Shown here: positions 36,198-43,415 of the stretch, one piece after another
Numbering within the stretch: position 1 is the first letter of the stretch
How the letters are laid out: each line of letters opens with the position of its first letter
Assembly (NCBI RefSeq): GCF_015689175.1
Contig: NZ_CP065047.1
Coordinates: 1,984,001 to 2,048,000 of the forward strand
Source of the DNA: Mycobacterium kubicae
GTDB lineage: Bacteria; Actinomycetota; Actinomycetes; Mycobacteriales; Mycobacteriaceae
Length of the DNA stretch: 64,000 bases
Direction of reading: 5' to 3'
Program-made: the position numbers and the translations under genes
The notes under the pieces: generated by a model
The model's input: only the letters and a program-made list of their open reading frames with translations
What the model was told of the DNA's origin: nothing
The model's database searches: none

Positions 36198-37378
36198 GCA
36201 CCGAAGCGGACCTGACCGAGCGGGTGCGCACCCTGCTCGGCGAGCATGACCCGGCGAAGACGGACGCCCAGGACTTCCTCGGTGCCCGGTTCGACGCCGG
36301 ACTGGCCTGGGTGCACTTTCCGCCCGGTCTCGGCGGGCTCGGCCTGCCGCACACCTATCAGGCCCAAGTCGACGCCCAGCTCGCCGCCGCCGGTGCACCG
36401 CCGGCCGGTGGTGGGCGCAACATCATCGGCATCGGCATGGCCGCACCCACGATCGCGGCGTTCGGCACCGACGAACAGAAGCGAAAGTTCCTGCGGCCGT
36501 TGTTCACCGGTGAACACCTGTACTGCCAGCTGTTCAGCGAGCCGGGCGCGGGGTCGGATCTGGCCGCCGCGGCGACGCGCGCGGTGCGCGACGGCGACGA
36601 GTGGGTTGTCAACGGGCAGAAGGTCTGGACCTCGATGGCCCAGCACGCGCAGATGGCCATCCTCGTCGCGCGCACCGATCCAACTGTGCCCAAACACGTT
36701 GGCCTGACGTACTTTCTGTGTGACATGAGGCAACCCGGCATCGACATTCGCCCGCTGCGCCAGATCACCGGAGAGGCCGAATTCAACGAGGTGTTCCTCA
36801 CCGACGTCCGGATACCCGACACCAACCGGCTCGGCCCCGAAGGTGGGGGCTGGCGGGTGGCCACCACCACGCTGAACAACGAGCGCGTCGCCATCGGTTC
36901 GCGCTCCGGCACCCCGCGCGAGGGCAATCACATCGGCAAGCTCACCGCGGCCTGGCGCGCGGACCCGACGCTGCGCAATCCGGCCATGCACGACGAGTTG
37001 ATGCGGCTGTGGGTCGAAGCCGAGGTGTTGCGGCTCAGCGGCGAGCGGCTGCGTCAGCAAGCCGCCAGCGGTCAGCCCGGACCCGAGGGCGCGGGCATGA
37101 AGATCGCATTTGCTCGTCTTGCGCAGGAGATTTCGGGTTTCGAACTGGAGTTGGACCCCCAAGCCGGGTTGCACTACGACGACTGGACCCTGCGCCGACC
37201 CGAAACCGTCGATCTGACCGGCCGCGGCCCCGGCTACCGCTATCTGCGCGCCCGCGGCAACTCGATCGAAGGTGGCACCTCGGAGATCCTGCGCAACACC
37301 ATCTCCGAACGAGTGCTCGGATTGCCCGGCGAACATCGGGTCGATAAGGACGTGGCGTGGAAGGACATCCCACGATGA
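36194..37378 (+). CDS. Acyl-CoA dehydrogenase, likely catalytic subunit of a two-subunit enzyme
   Basis: A 394-residue FadE-type flavoprotein: LFSEPGAGSDLAAAAT, WTSMAQHAQMAILVAR, and the C-terminal RARGNSIEGGTSEILRNTI segment where the glutamate of IEGGTSEI is placed like the catalytic base of the family. GTG start overlaps the SDR stop; its own stop overlaps the next dehydrogenase (ATGA 37375-37378). Adjacent FadE pairs in mycobacteria (for example FadE26/27 and FadE28/29) form alpha2beta2 enzymes acting on sterol side chains; this pair may do the same. Confidence 0.9.
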   Translation: MSTEADLTERVRTLLGEHDPAKTDAQDFLGARFDAGLAWVHFPPGLGGLGLPHTYQAQVDAQLAAAGAPPAGGGRNIIGIGMAAPTIAAFGTDEQKRKFLRPLFTGEHLYCQLFSEPGAGSDLAAAATRAVRDGDEWVVNGQKVWTSMAQHAQMAILVARTDPTVPKHVGLTYFLCDMRQPGIDIRPLRQITGEAEFNEVFLTDVRIPDTNRLGPEGGGWRVATTTLNNERVAIGSRSGTPREGNHIGKLTAAWRADPTLRNPAMHDELMRLWVEAEVLRLSGERLRQQAASGQPGPEGAGMKIAFARLAQEISGFELELDPQAGLHYDDWTLRRPETVDLTGRGPGYRYLRARGNSIEGGTSEILRNTISERVLGLPGEHRVDKDVAWKDIPR

Positions 37379-38478
37379 GCACCGGTGATCTGCTGTACTC
37401 CGACACCGAGGAGGCGTTGCGCGACAGTGTGCGCCAGTTGTTCGCCGAGCGCTGCGCGCCCGAGACCGTAGCTACAGCCTATGACGATGCGCCCCATGAC
37501 TTTTCCGGGTTGTGGCGCACGCTGGCCGCCGACCTTGGGGTTGCCGGCCTGTTGGTGCCGGAAACCCTGGGCGGAGCCGGCGCAAGTGCCCGCGAAGCCG
37601 CCGTGGTGATGGAGGAGATAGGCCAGGCCGTTGCCCCGGTGCCGTTCCTGTCCAGTGCGGTGCTCGCCACGACTGCTCTGTTGCTGGCTGGTGATACCGG
37701 GACGGTGTCGTTGCTGGCCGAGGGCGCGACCACCGCGGCGCTGGTGGTGTCGTGGTTCAGCGCACCGGGCGACGCGGTCGCCGGGGTGACCAGTACTGCC
37801 GATGGTCTGACCGGAATGGTCGCCAGCGTCGCGGGTGCCGCCGAAGCCGACGTGTTGGTCATACCGGTTGCCGGTGCGAAGGGTGTTGAGCTGCATACCG
37901 TTTCGCTTGACGCCGCGGGGGTGGAGGTGTCACCTCGGTTGGCGTTCGACATGACCCGGCCGCTGGCCGACGTGCGGTTCTCGGGCGCCGCGTCGTCGCG
38001 GGTCGGTACTGGGTCGGCGGAGGCGGCGATCGGGGAGGCGTTGCAGACGGCGGCGGCTCTGCTGGCCAGCGAGCAGCTCGGCCTGGCGCAGTGGTGTTTT
38101 GCCACCACATTGGATTACGTCAAGCAGCGTAAGCAGTTCGGGCGTGCCATCGGGTCGTATCAGGCGATCAAGCACCGGTTGGCCGATCTGTGGCTGGAGG
38201 TCAATTCCGCGACGGCCGCGGCCCGGTATGCCGCGGACACGTGCGCCCGCGGTGATCAAGACGCTGCCGTCGCCGCTGCGCTGGCCCAGGCGTACTGCAG
38301 CGGTGTGGCGGTGCACGCCGCCCAGGAGTGCGTGCAACTGCACGGCGGCATCGGGATGACCTGGGAGTATCCAGCACACCTGTATCTGAAGCGGGCCAAG
38401 AGCGACCAGTTGGCCCTCGGCACCGCTTATCAGCATCGCGCCCGGTTAGCCGACCTGGTCGACCTGCCGCCCACCTAA
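37375..38478 (+). CDS. Acyl-CoA dehydrogenase, likely partner subunit
   Basis: A 367-residue member with a clear FadE N-terminal helical domain (YSDTEEALRDSVRQLFAERC) and C-terminal CVQLHGGIGMTWEYPAHLYLKRAK, in two parts. The C terminus lacks the EGT/EGG catalytic glutamate motif, and the middle domain has lost much of the FAD-binding signature (no SEPGxGSD), as in the non-catalytic or FAD-poor subunit of heteromeric mycobacterial acyl-CoA dehydrogenases. ATG overlaps the preceding gene's stop. Followed by a perfect palindrome, then a secreted cupin gene. Confidence 0.88.
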   Translation: MSTGDLLYSDTEEALRDSVRQLFAERCAPETVATAYDDAPHDFSGLWRTLAADLGVAGLLVPETLGGAGASAREAAVVMEEIGQAVAPVPFLSSAVLATTALLLAGDTGTVSLLAEGATTAALVVSWFSAPGDAVAGVTSTADGLTGMVASVAGAAEADVLVIPVAGAKGVELHTVSLDAAGVEVSPRLAFDMTRPLADVRFSGAASSRVGTGSAEAAIGEALQTAAALLASEQLGLAQWCFATTLDYVKQRKQFGRAIGSYQAIKHRLADLWLEVNSATAAARYAADTCARGDQDAAVAAALAQAYCSGVAVHAAQECVQLHGGIGMTWEYPAHLYLKRAKSDQLALGTAYQHRARLADLVDLPPT

Positions 38479-38480
38479 CC

Positions 38481-38540
38481 GCGAGCAGACGCAGAATCGC
38501 ACGACACGCGGCTCATTGACGCGATTCTGCGTCTGCTCGC
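38481..38540. repeat. Perfect 20-bp inverted repeat with 20-bp loop
   Basis: Left arm 38481-38500 is GCGAGCAGACGCAGAATCGC; right arm 38521-38540 is its exact reverse complement. The loop is 20 bp. Placed 2 bp after the stop of the second FadE gene, so it would form a long stable hairpin at the 3' end of that mRNA. No T-run follows, so a classical rho-independent terminator is not indicated. Confidence 0.9.
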
Positions 38541-38634
38541 GAGGGTGAGGTGGGGGCCGCGCCGCTTTCGCTCGAACCGAGTTCATAGCAACACTGTTCA
38601 CAGCGGACGTGCTCACAATTGCGAAAGGAAGCTC

Positions 38635-39090
38635 GTGCACACAAGAACTGCCAGGTTCACCCCTGGTGCAGCGCTGTCATTCGCTGCCGGGCTGGCGTTT
38701 GTCATCGCGACAATGGCCGCGGCTCCGGCCAACGCGACGCCGCCCATCGGAGTCAGCGCGGTGGTGTTGTCGAAACAAACCGTGAATGGGAAGGACTACA
38801 TCGTCAGCCAGATTACGATCGCGCCGAATGGTAGTACCGGGTGGCACACGCACCAGGGCGAAATCTACGGCATCGTCAAGGCCGGCGAGCTGACTCACTA
38901 CGGCGCGGACTGCCGTCAGGACGGCGTTTATGGCGTCGGAGCTCCAGTCACCGACCCGACCGGTGCCGACCACGTTCACATCGGGCGCAATGAGGGCACG
39001 GTGCCGCTGGTTCTAGAAGTCACCTACGTCGACCCGGCCGGCGCGCCCACATCTGACAGCGCATCGGACCCGGGTTGCAACTTCTCCTGA
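38635..39090 (+). CDS. Secreted cupin-domain protein
   Basis: A 151-residue protein. Signal peptide about residues 1-31 (ALSFAAGLAFVIATMAAAPANA, cleavage ANA-TPP). The mature domain has cupin motif 1 as GWHTHQGEIYGIVKAGEL (metal ligands His-x-His and Glu) and a weaker motif 2 around HVHIGRNEG. Two cysteines (DCRQDG, PGCNFS) could form a disulfide outside the cell. Extracytoplasmic cupins are unusual, and no reaction can be assigned. GTG 38635 is preceded by AAAGGA. Stands alone between the palindrome and the convergent dienelactone hydrolase. Confidence 0.85.
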   Translation: MHTRTARFTPGAALSFAAGLAFVIATMAAAPANATPPIGVSAVVLSKQTVNGKDYIVSQITIAPNGSTGWHTHQGEIYGIVKAGELTHYGADCRQDGVYGVGAPVTDPTGADHVHIGRNEGTVPLVLEVTYVDPAGAPTSDSASDPGCNFS

Positions 39091-39138
39091 GGAGAAGTGC
39101 ATTTCTCACCACACGGCGGACGGGAGTGATTGCGGGTC

Positions 39139-39879
39139 TCAACCCGATAGTGCCGCACCGAAGACCTCGGTCATCGCCTCCCAATGCCGCTCGGCGGCCG
39201 AGGCGCTGTAGGGCGGGTTGTCGGGGACCGCGAATCCGTGGCCGGCCTCATACCACTCGATGCGGTGCGCCACGTCGGCCGCGGTCAGCGCCTTCTCCAA
39301 CTGTTCGGCGTGGTCCGCGGTGAACGAGGCGTCGTTGCGCGCGCCACCGACGTACACGAAGGCGTTCATCCGGTCGGCCAACAGGTGAGGGCTGTCGGGA
39401 CCGTCGGTGACCAGTCCGCCGCCGTGGAAGGACGCCGCCGCCGCGACCCGGTCGGGAAGGCGGCCGGCCAGCAGCACCGAAATTCGCCCGCCCATGCAGT
39501 AGCCGCACACACCGAAACGATCCCCAGTCACTTCTGGGCGAGCGACCAGGTAGTCGAAAAGTGCCCCGGCGTCACGGGTGATGCGATCCGGGGTCAGGGT
39601 GCCGATCAGGAACATGATCCGTGCCCGTTCCTTGGCGTCACCGAACGCCGTCGCCATATCGAACGGGGCCCAGTCGCCCTCGCGGTAGTAGACGTCGGGC
39701 AGCAGCACCGCGTAGCCGGATCTGGCCAGCTTGGCCGCCATGTGGTCGAAGGTCTCGCGCACGCCGCCCGCGTCGGGAAACATGATCACGCCCGGCCACG
39801 GGCCCTGTCCTTCGGGGGTGAAGAGCTGGACGGGGCAGGTCCCGTCCGGTGTAGTGACGGAGTCTTTGATGTTCGGCAT
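39139..39879 (-). CDS. Dienelactone hydrolase family protein (Rv2765 type)
   Basis: A 246-residue alpha/beta hydrolase with a cysteine nucleophile in GVCGYCMGG, an aspartate/glutamate region in YVGGARNDASF and the histidine in EAGHGFAVPD, the classic DLH triad. The oxyanion segment MFPDAGGVRE is also present. ATG at 39877-39879 yields the expected N terminus (MPNIKDSVTTPDG). Divergent from thyA over a 154-bp gap largely made of two REP-like copies. Confidence 0.9.
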   Translation of the reverse strand: MPNIKDSVTTPDGTCPVQLFTPEGQGPWPGVIMFPDAGGVRETFDHMAAKLARSGYAVLLPDVYYREGDWAPFDMATAFGDAKERARIMFLIGTLTPDRITRDAGALFDYLVARPEVTGDRFGVCGYCMGGRISVLLAGRLPDRVAAAASFHGGGLVTDGPDSPHLLADRMNAFVYVGGARNDASFTADHAEQLEKALTAADVAHRIEWYEAGHGFAVPDNPPYSASAAERHWEAMTEVFGAALSG

Positions 39880-39921
39880 GGCACCCGTTCTACTCCTGCG
39901 GGCGAGACGGTTGGCCATCGG

Positions 39922-40021
39922 CGGCGACCCGCCGCGCCCGGCTTCGCCGCGCTTGCGATCGCCGCGGGAGATTCGGGCGGCGACCCGCCGCGCCCGGCTT
40001 CGCCGCGCTTGCGATCGCCGC
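39922..40021. repeat. Two direct copies of a REP-like stem-loop element (copies 2 and 3 of 4)
   Basis: Copy A 39922-39965 and copy B 39979-40021, 56 bp apart and essentially identical: GGCGACCCGCCGCGCC followed by CGGCTTCGCCGCGCTTGCGA and TCGCCGC. Outer arms GGCGA/TCGCC and an inner CGGC-TTC-GCCG hairpin can form. The element fills the thyA upstream region, ending 12 bp before the thyA GTG. Related copies are at 10203-10245 and 62405-62456. Confidence 0.9.
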
Positions 40022-40033
40022 TAAGCTGACCGC

Positions 40034-40834
40034 GTGCCGATCGCCACACCCTACGAGGATCTGCTCCGCACAGTGCTCGAAACGGGGACGGCGAAATCCG
40101 ACCGCACCGGCACCGGCACCCGCAGTCTGTTCGGCCAGCAGATCCGCTACGACCTGTCGGCCGGTTTCCCGTTGCTCACCACCAAGAAGGTGCACTTCAA
40201 GTCGGTGGCTTACGAGTTGCTGTGGTTCCTGCGCGGCGAGTCCAATGTCGGCTGGTTACAGGAGCACGGCGTCACGATCTGGGACGAATGGGCAAGCGAG
40301 ACCGGCGATCTGGGCCCCATCTACGGAGTGCAGTGGCGCTCCTGGCCGACCCCGTCGGGCGAGCACATCGACCAGATCAGCGCGGCGCTGGAATTGCTGC
40401 GCACCGACCCCGATTCGCGGCGCATCATTGTCTCGGCGTGGAACGTCAGCGACATCCCGCGCATGGCGTTGCCGCCATGCCACGCCTTCTTCCAGTTCTA
40501 CGTCGCCGACGGGCGGCTGAGCTGCCAGCTGTATCAGCGCAGCGCCGACCTGTTTCTCGGGGTGCCGTTCAATATCGCCAGCTACGCGCTGCTCACTCAC
40601 ATGATGGCCGCCCAGGCCGGCCTGTCGGTCGGGGAGTTCGTCTGGACCGGCGGCGACTGCCACATCTATGACAACCACGTCGAGCAGGTCACCGAGCAGC
40701 TGGGCCGCCAACCCCGGCCTTACCCCAAACTGGTTCTGGCTGAGCGCGATTCGATCTTCGACTACACCTACGACGACATCAAAGTCGAGAACTACGACCC
40801 GCATCCGGCGATCAAAGCCCCCGTCGCTGTATGA
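40034..40834 (+). CDS. thyA: Thymidylate synthase ThyA
   Basis: A 266-residue folate-dependent enzyme making dTMP from dUMP with methylene-tetrahydrofolate, releasing dihydrofolate. Catalytic Cys149 lies in [13 protein letters not shown]. Other family blocks are [13 protein letters not shown] at the N terminus and [22 protein letters not shown] start at 40034. Its stop overlaps the dfrA ATG (ATGA 40831-40834), so synthase and reductase are made together, as expected since ThyA consumes reduced folate. The flavin-dependent alternative ThyX is also encoded, at 45942. Confidence 0.97.
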   Translation: MPIATPYEDLLRTVLETGTAKSDRTGTGTRSLFGQQIRYDLSAGFPLLTTKKVHFKSVAYELLWFLRGESNVGWLQEHGVTIWDEWASETGDLGPIYGVQWRSWPTPSGEHIDQISAALELLRTDPDSRRIIVSAWNVSDIPRMALPPCHAFFQFYVADGRLSCQLYQRSADLFLGVPFNIASYALLTHMMAAQAGLSVGEFVWTGGDCHIYDNHVEQVTEQLGRQPRPYPKLVLAERDSIFDYTYDDIKVENYDPHPAIKAPVAV

Positions 40835-41325
40835 CCCATGCAGCCGAACTGGGCTTGGTGTGGGCTCAGTCGACGTCCGGCGTCATCGGGCGCGGCGGGG
40901 ACATCCCGTGGCGGTTACCCGAGGACCTCGCCCGGTTTAAACAGGTCACTATGGGTCACACCGTGGTGATGGGCCGCCGCACGTGGGACTCTCTGCCCGC
41001 TCGGGTGCGACCGCTGCCGGGACGCCGCAACGTCGTCCTGTCCCGCCAGGGGGGTTTCACGGCGGACGGAGCGCAGGTGGTGGGCTCCCTCGAGCAGGCC
41101 CTGACCGATGACGACACGTGGGTGATCGGCGGTAGCGAGATTTATGCGCTGGCACTGCCGCTGGCCACCCGATGTGAGGTCACCGAGGTGGACATCGATC
41201 TGCCGCGCGACGATGATGACGCGCTAGCCCCCTTGCTCGACGAGGCGTGGGTGGGCGAAACGGGGGAGTGGCTGGTCAGCAGCGGTGGCCTGCGCTACCG
41301 GTTCCACAGCTACTCTCGGCCGTAA
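40831..41325 (+). CDS. dfrA: Dihydrofolate reductase
   Basis: A 164-residue DHFR (also called folA). The N-terminal [24 protein letters not shown], split here into substrate and Met20-type loops, carries the catalytic Asp of [24 protein letters not shown] and [13 protein letters not shown] are the cofactor sites. Regenerates tetrahydrofolate from the dihydrofolate produced by ThyA, whose stop it overlaps. Confidence 0.97.
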   Translation: MTHAAELGLVWAQSTSGVIGRGGDIPWRLPEDLARFKQVTMGHTVVMGRRTWDSLPARVRPLPGRRNVVLSRQGGFTADGAQVVGSLEQALTDDDTWVIGGSEIYALALPLATRCEVTEVDIDLPRDDDDALAPLLDEAWVGETGEWLVSSGGLRYRFHSYSRP

Positions 41326-41336
41326 CCGGTCATGTC

Positions 41337-41388
41337 CTGACCAATGGCATGGCTTGACCAAAAACTTGGGCCCTCATCGGGTTGACCA
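41337..41388. repeat. Three spaced TGACCA direct repeats upstream of the coiled-coil gene
   Basis: CTGACCA (41337-41343), TTGACCA (41354-41360) and TTGACCA (41382-41388) occur in the 90-bp gap before 41416, all in the same orientation with spacings of 17 and 28 bp. Each resembles a -35 hexamer, and they may include promoter elements or an activator site. Meaning uncertain. Confidence 0.35.
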
Positions 41389-41415
41389 GGTGTTCGAGGA
41401 AAGGGGGAATCGGGA

Positions 41416-42150
41416 GTGGTAACCGAACCCGCAAAAGTGTTTTCGCGCAAGTTCTGGGGCTACGATCCGGCCGCGGTTGATGCCCAGATCGAGGCGTTGA
41501 CCACCAGGCAGCAGCTGCTGCGCGACGACGTGGAGAACCTACGGGCCCGGCTGAGGAACTCCGGCGACGAAGTGGCCGCGCTGCGCAAGGAGGTAGCCCT
41601 TCTCACCGAGACCTCACCGTCGCCGCATGCGGTGCAACAGCGGATGGCCAAGATGCTGCGCAGTGCGGTCGACGAGGTTTCCCAGATGCAGGCCGAGGCG
41701 CGGGCCGAAGCCGAGGCGCTGATCGCGGCGGCCGAAGCCGAGGCCGAGGCCGAGCGGCGAAAGCACGAAGATCTATTGGCCGAGATGGCGGCGCAACGCA
41801 AATCGCTGGACGCCGAGTGCGAGGAAACCAGGGAACGGCTCGACGCCGAATTGAGCGAGATGCGCGCCGAGGCCCGAGCGGCGATCGACAAGGCATGGCA
41901 GGACGCCCAGCGCGAGCGCGAACAGTTGCTGACCGACGCCAGGCAGCGTGCTGATCGGGAGCGCGAGCAGGCGCGTCGCGCGGTGAACGAGGCCAGTCAG
42001 CAACGCATCAGGATCCTGGAGCAACTGATGGGTGTGAACCGCGATCTCGCGGCGGTGCCGGCCGCCCTGGAGGCGGCATACCAGGAGGGCAAGAATTCCC
42101 CGGAGGCGAACGGCGCCGAACACGCAGACGACAAAGTCAGCACGGGCTAG
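41416..42150 (+). CDS. DivIVA-like coiled-coil protein
   Basis: A 244-residue protein. The N-terminal FSRKFWGYDPAAVDAQIEALT is a DivIVA/GpsB-like targeting motif (GYDPAxVD), followed by about 170 residues of nearly continuous coiled coil with Glu/Ala/Arg heptads (AEARAEAEALIAAAEAEAEA and on). Such proteins bind curved or polar membrane in mycobacteria (for example Wag31). A cell-growth or envelope scaffolding role is an inference. GTG 41416 follows AAGGGGG. Confidence 0.8.
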   Translation: MVTEPAKVFSRKFWGYDPAAVDAQIEALTTRQQLLRDDVENLRARLRNSGDEVAALRKEVALLTETSPSPHAVQQRMAKMLRSAVDEVSQMQAEARAEAEALIAAAEAEAEAERRKHEDLLAEMAAQRKSLDAECEETRERLDAELSEMRAEARAAIDKAWQDAQREREQLLTDARQRADREREQARRAVNEASQQRIRILEQLMGVNRDLAAVPAALEAAYQEGKNSPEANGAEHADDKVSTG

Positions 42151-42176
42151 CCGCGAAGACCGGTATTCTCAGCGCC

Positions 42177-43415
42177 GTGTCGAACCCTAGCGGCAGGCTC
42201 ACCGGTGCTCAGGCCCGAAGGATAGCCGTTGCGGCACAAGGGTTTACCGAGCCGCGGCGCAGCGGCAAAATCACTCGCGCGCACCTGCGCCGCCTGATAT
42301 CCCGCATTCAAGTCCTGCAACTGGATTCGGTCTCGGTCGCGGTGCGTGCGCACTACGCCCCGGTGTTCAGCCGGCTGGGACCGTACGACCGTGACGTGCT
42401 CGACCTTGCGGCCTGGGGTCCGCGGCCGGTGCGGCTGCTGGCCGAGTATTGGGCGCACGAAGCCGCGCTGGTGGCCGTCGACGACTGGCCGCTGCTGCGC
42501 TGGCGGATGCGCCAGTATCGCCATGGCCGGTGGGGCACCCACATCGTCAAAGCCAACCCCCAACTCGTCGAGGATGTCGTCGCCGCGGTCGGTGAGCTGG
42601 GCCCCAGCACGGCCGGACAGATCGAAGCACATCTGGCCGCCGAGCCACTGCAGGGCGCTGGGGGCATCAAAAGGGCATGGTGGAACCGCAGCGACACCAA
42701 ATGGGTGTGTGAAGCGCTGTTCGCATCCGGAGTGCTGACCACCGCGACCCGCGTCGGCTTCGCCCGCCACTACGACCTGGTCGAGCGAGTGCTGCCCGCC
42801 GACGTGCTGGCCCGTCAGGTCGACGACGAAGAGGCGATCCGCGAACTGACGTTGCGCGCGGCCGGCGGGTTGGGGGTCGGCACCGAGGCGGATATCCGCG
42901 ACTACTTCCGCTTGTCCGCGCAGCAGGTCAAGCCGGCCATCGCCGACCTGGTCGCGGCTGGTGAGATCGAGAAGGTCGATGTCGAGGGCTGGTCAGCGCC
43001 GGCCTATCTGCGCAGCGGTCAGAGCGTGCCACGCGCGGACCGCGGCACCGCATTGTTGTGCCCGTTCGACCCGTTGATCTTCTTCCGGCCCCGAGTCGAG
43101 CGGCTGTTCGGCTTTCACTATCGCATCGAGATCTACACCCCGGCGGCCAAGCGGCAGTACGGCTACTACGTGTGGCCGCTGCTGCTGGACGGTCAACTGG
43201 TCGCCCGTGTCGACCTGAAAGCCGACCGTGCCGCCGACACGCTGCAGGTCGTCGGCGCCTTCGCCGAACCCGACGTGCACCGAGGCCAGGTGGCCGCCGC
43301 GCTGGTCGGTGAACTGGAGTCCATGGCCTCCTGGCTGGGCCTGGGCGGGATCACGGTGTCGCAGCGCGGCGATCTCGCTGCCGAATTAGGCAGTGCCGCA
43401 AGGCGAGTCAGCTGA
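42177..43415 (+). CDS. YcaQ-type winged-helix DNA glycosylase (HTH_42 family)
   Basis: A 412-residue protein of the winged-helix family that includes E. coli YcaQ/AlkX, a DNA interstrand cross-link glycosylase. The N-terminal RISRIQVLQLDSVSVAVRAHYAPVFSRLG block carries the conserved Gln-Leu-Asp and R-x-H positions; further winged-helix repeats follow (LGVGTEADIRDYFRL). The C-terminal FDPLIFFRPRVERLFGFHYRIEIY region is typical of the family. Its stop overlaps the ATG of hsdM by a base, so a linked DNA-maintenance role with the methylase is conceivable but unproved. GTG start at 42177. Confidence 0.85.
   Translation: MSNPSGRLTGAQARRIAVAAQGFTEPRRSGKITRAHLRRLISRIQVLQLDSVSVAVRAHYAPVFSRLGPYDRDVLDLAAWGPRPVRLLAEYWAHEAALVAVDDWPLLRWRMRQYRHGRWGTHIVKANPQLVEDVVAAVGELGPSTAGQIEAHLAAEPLQGAGGIKRAWWNRSDTKWVCEALFASGVLTTATRVGFARHYDLVERVLPADVLARQVDDEEAIRELTLRAAGGLGVGTEADIRDYFRLSAQQVKPAIADLVAAGEIEKVDVEGWSAPAYLRSGQSVPRADRGTALLCPFDPLIFFRPRVERLFGFHYRIEIYTPAAKRQYGYYVWPLLLDGQLVARVDLKADRAADTLQVVGAFAEPDVHRGQVAAALVGELESMASWLGLGGITVSQRGDLAAELGSAARRVS

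Noticed and set aside
38479..38560. Rho-independent terminator
   Set aside because: The stem is perfect but lacks the T-run and the short loop, so it was reported as an inverted repeat instead.
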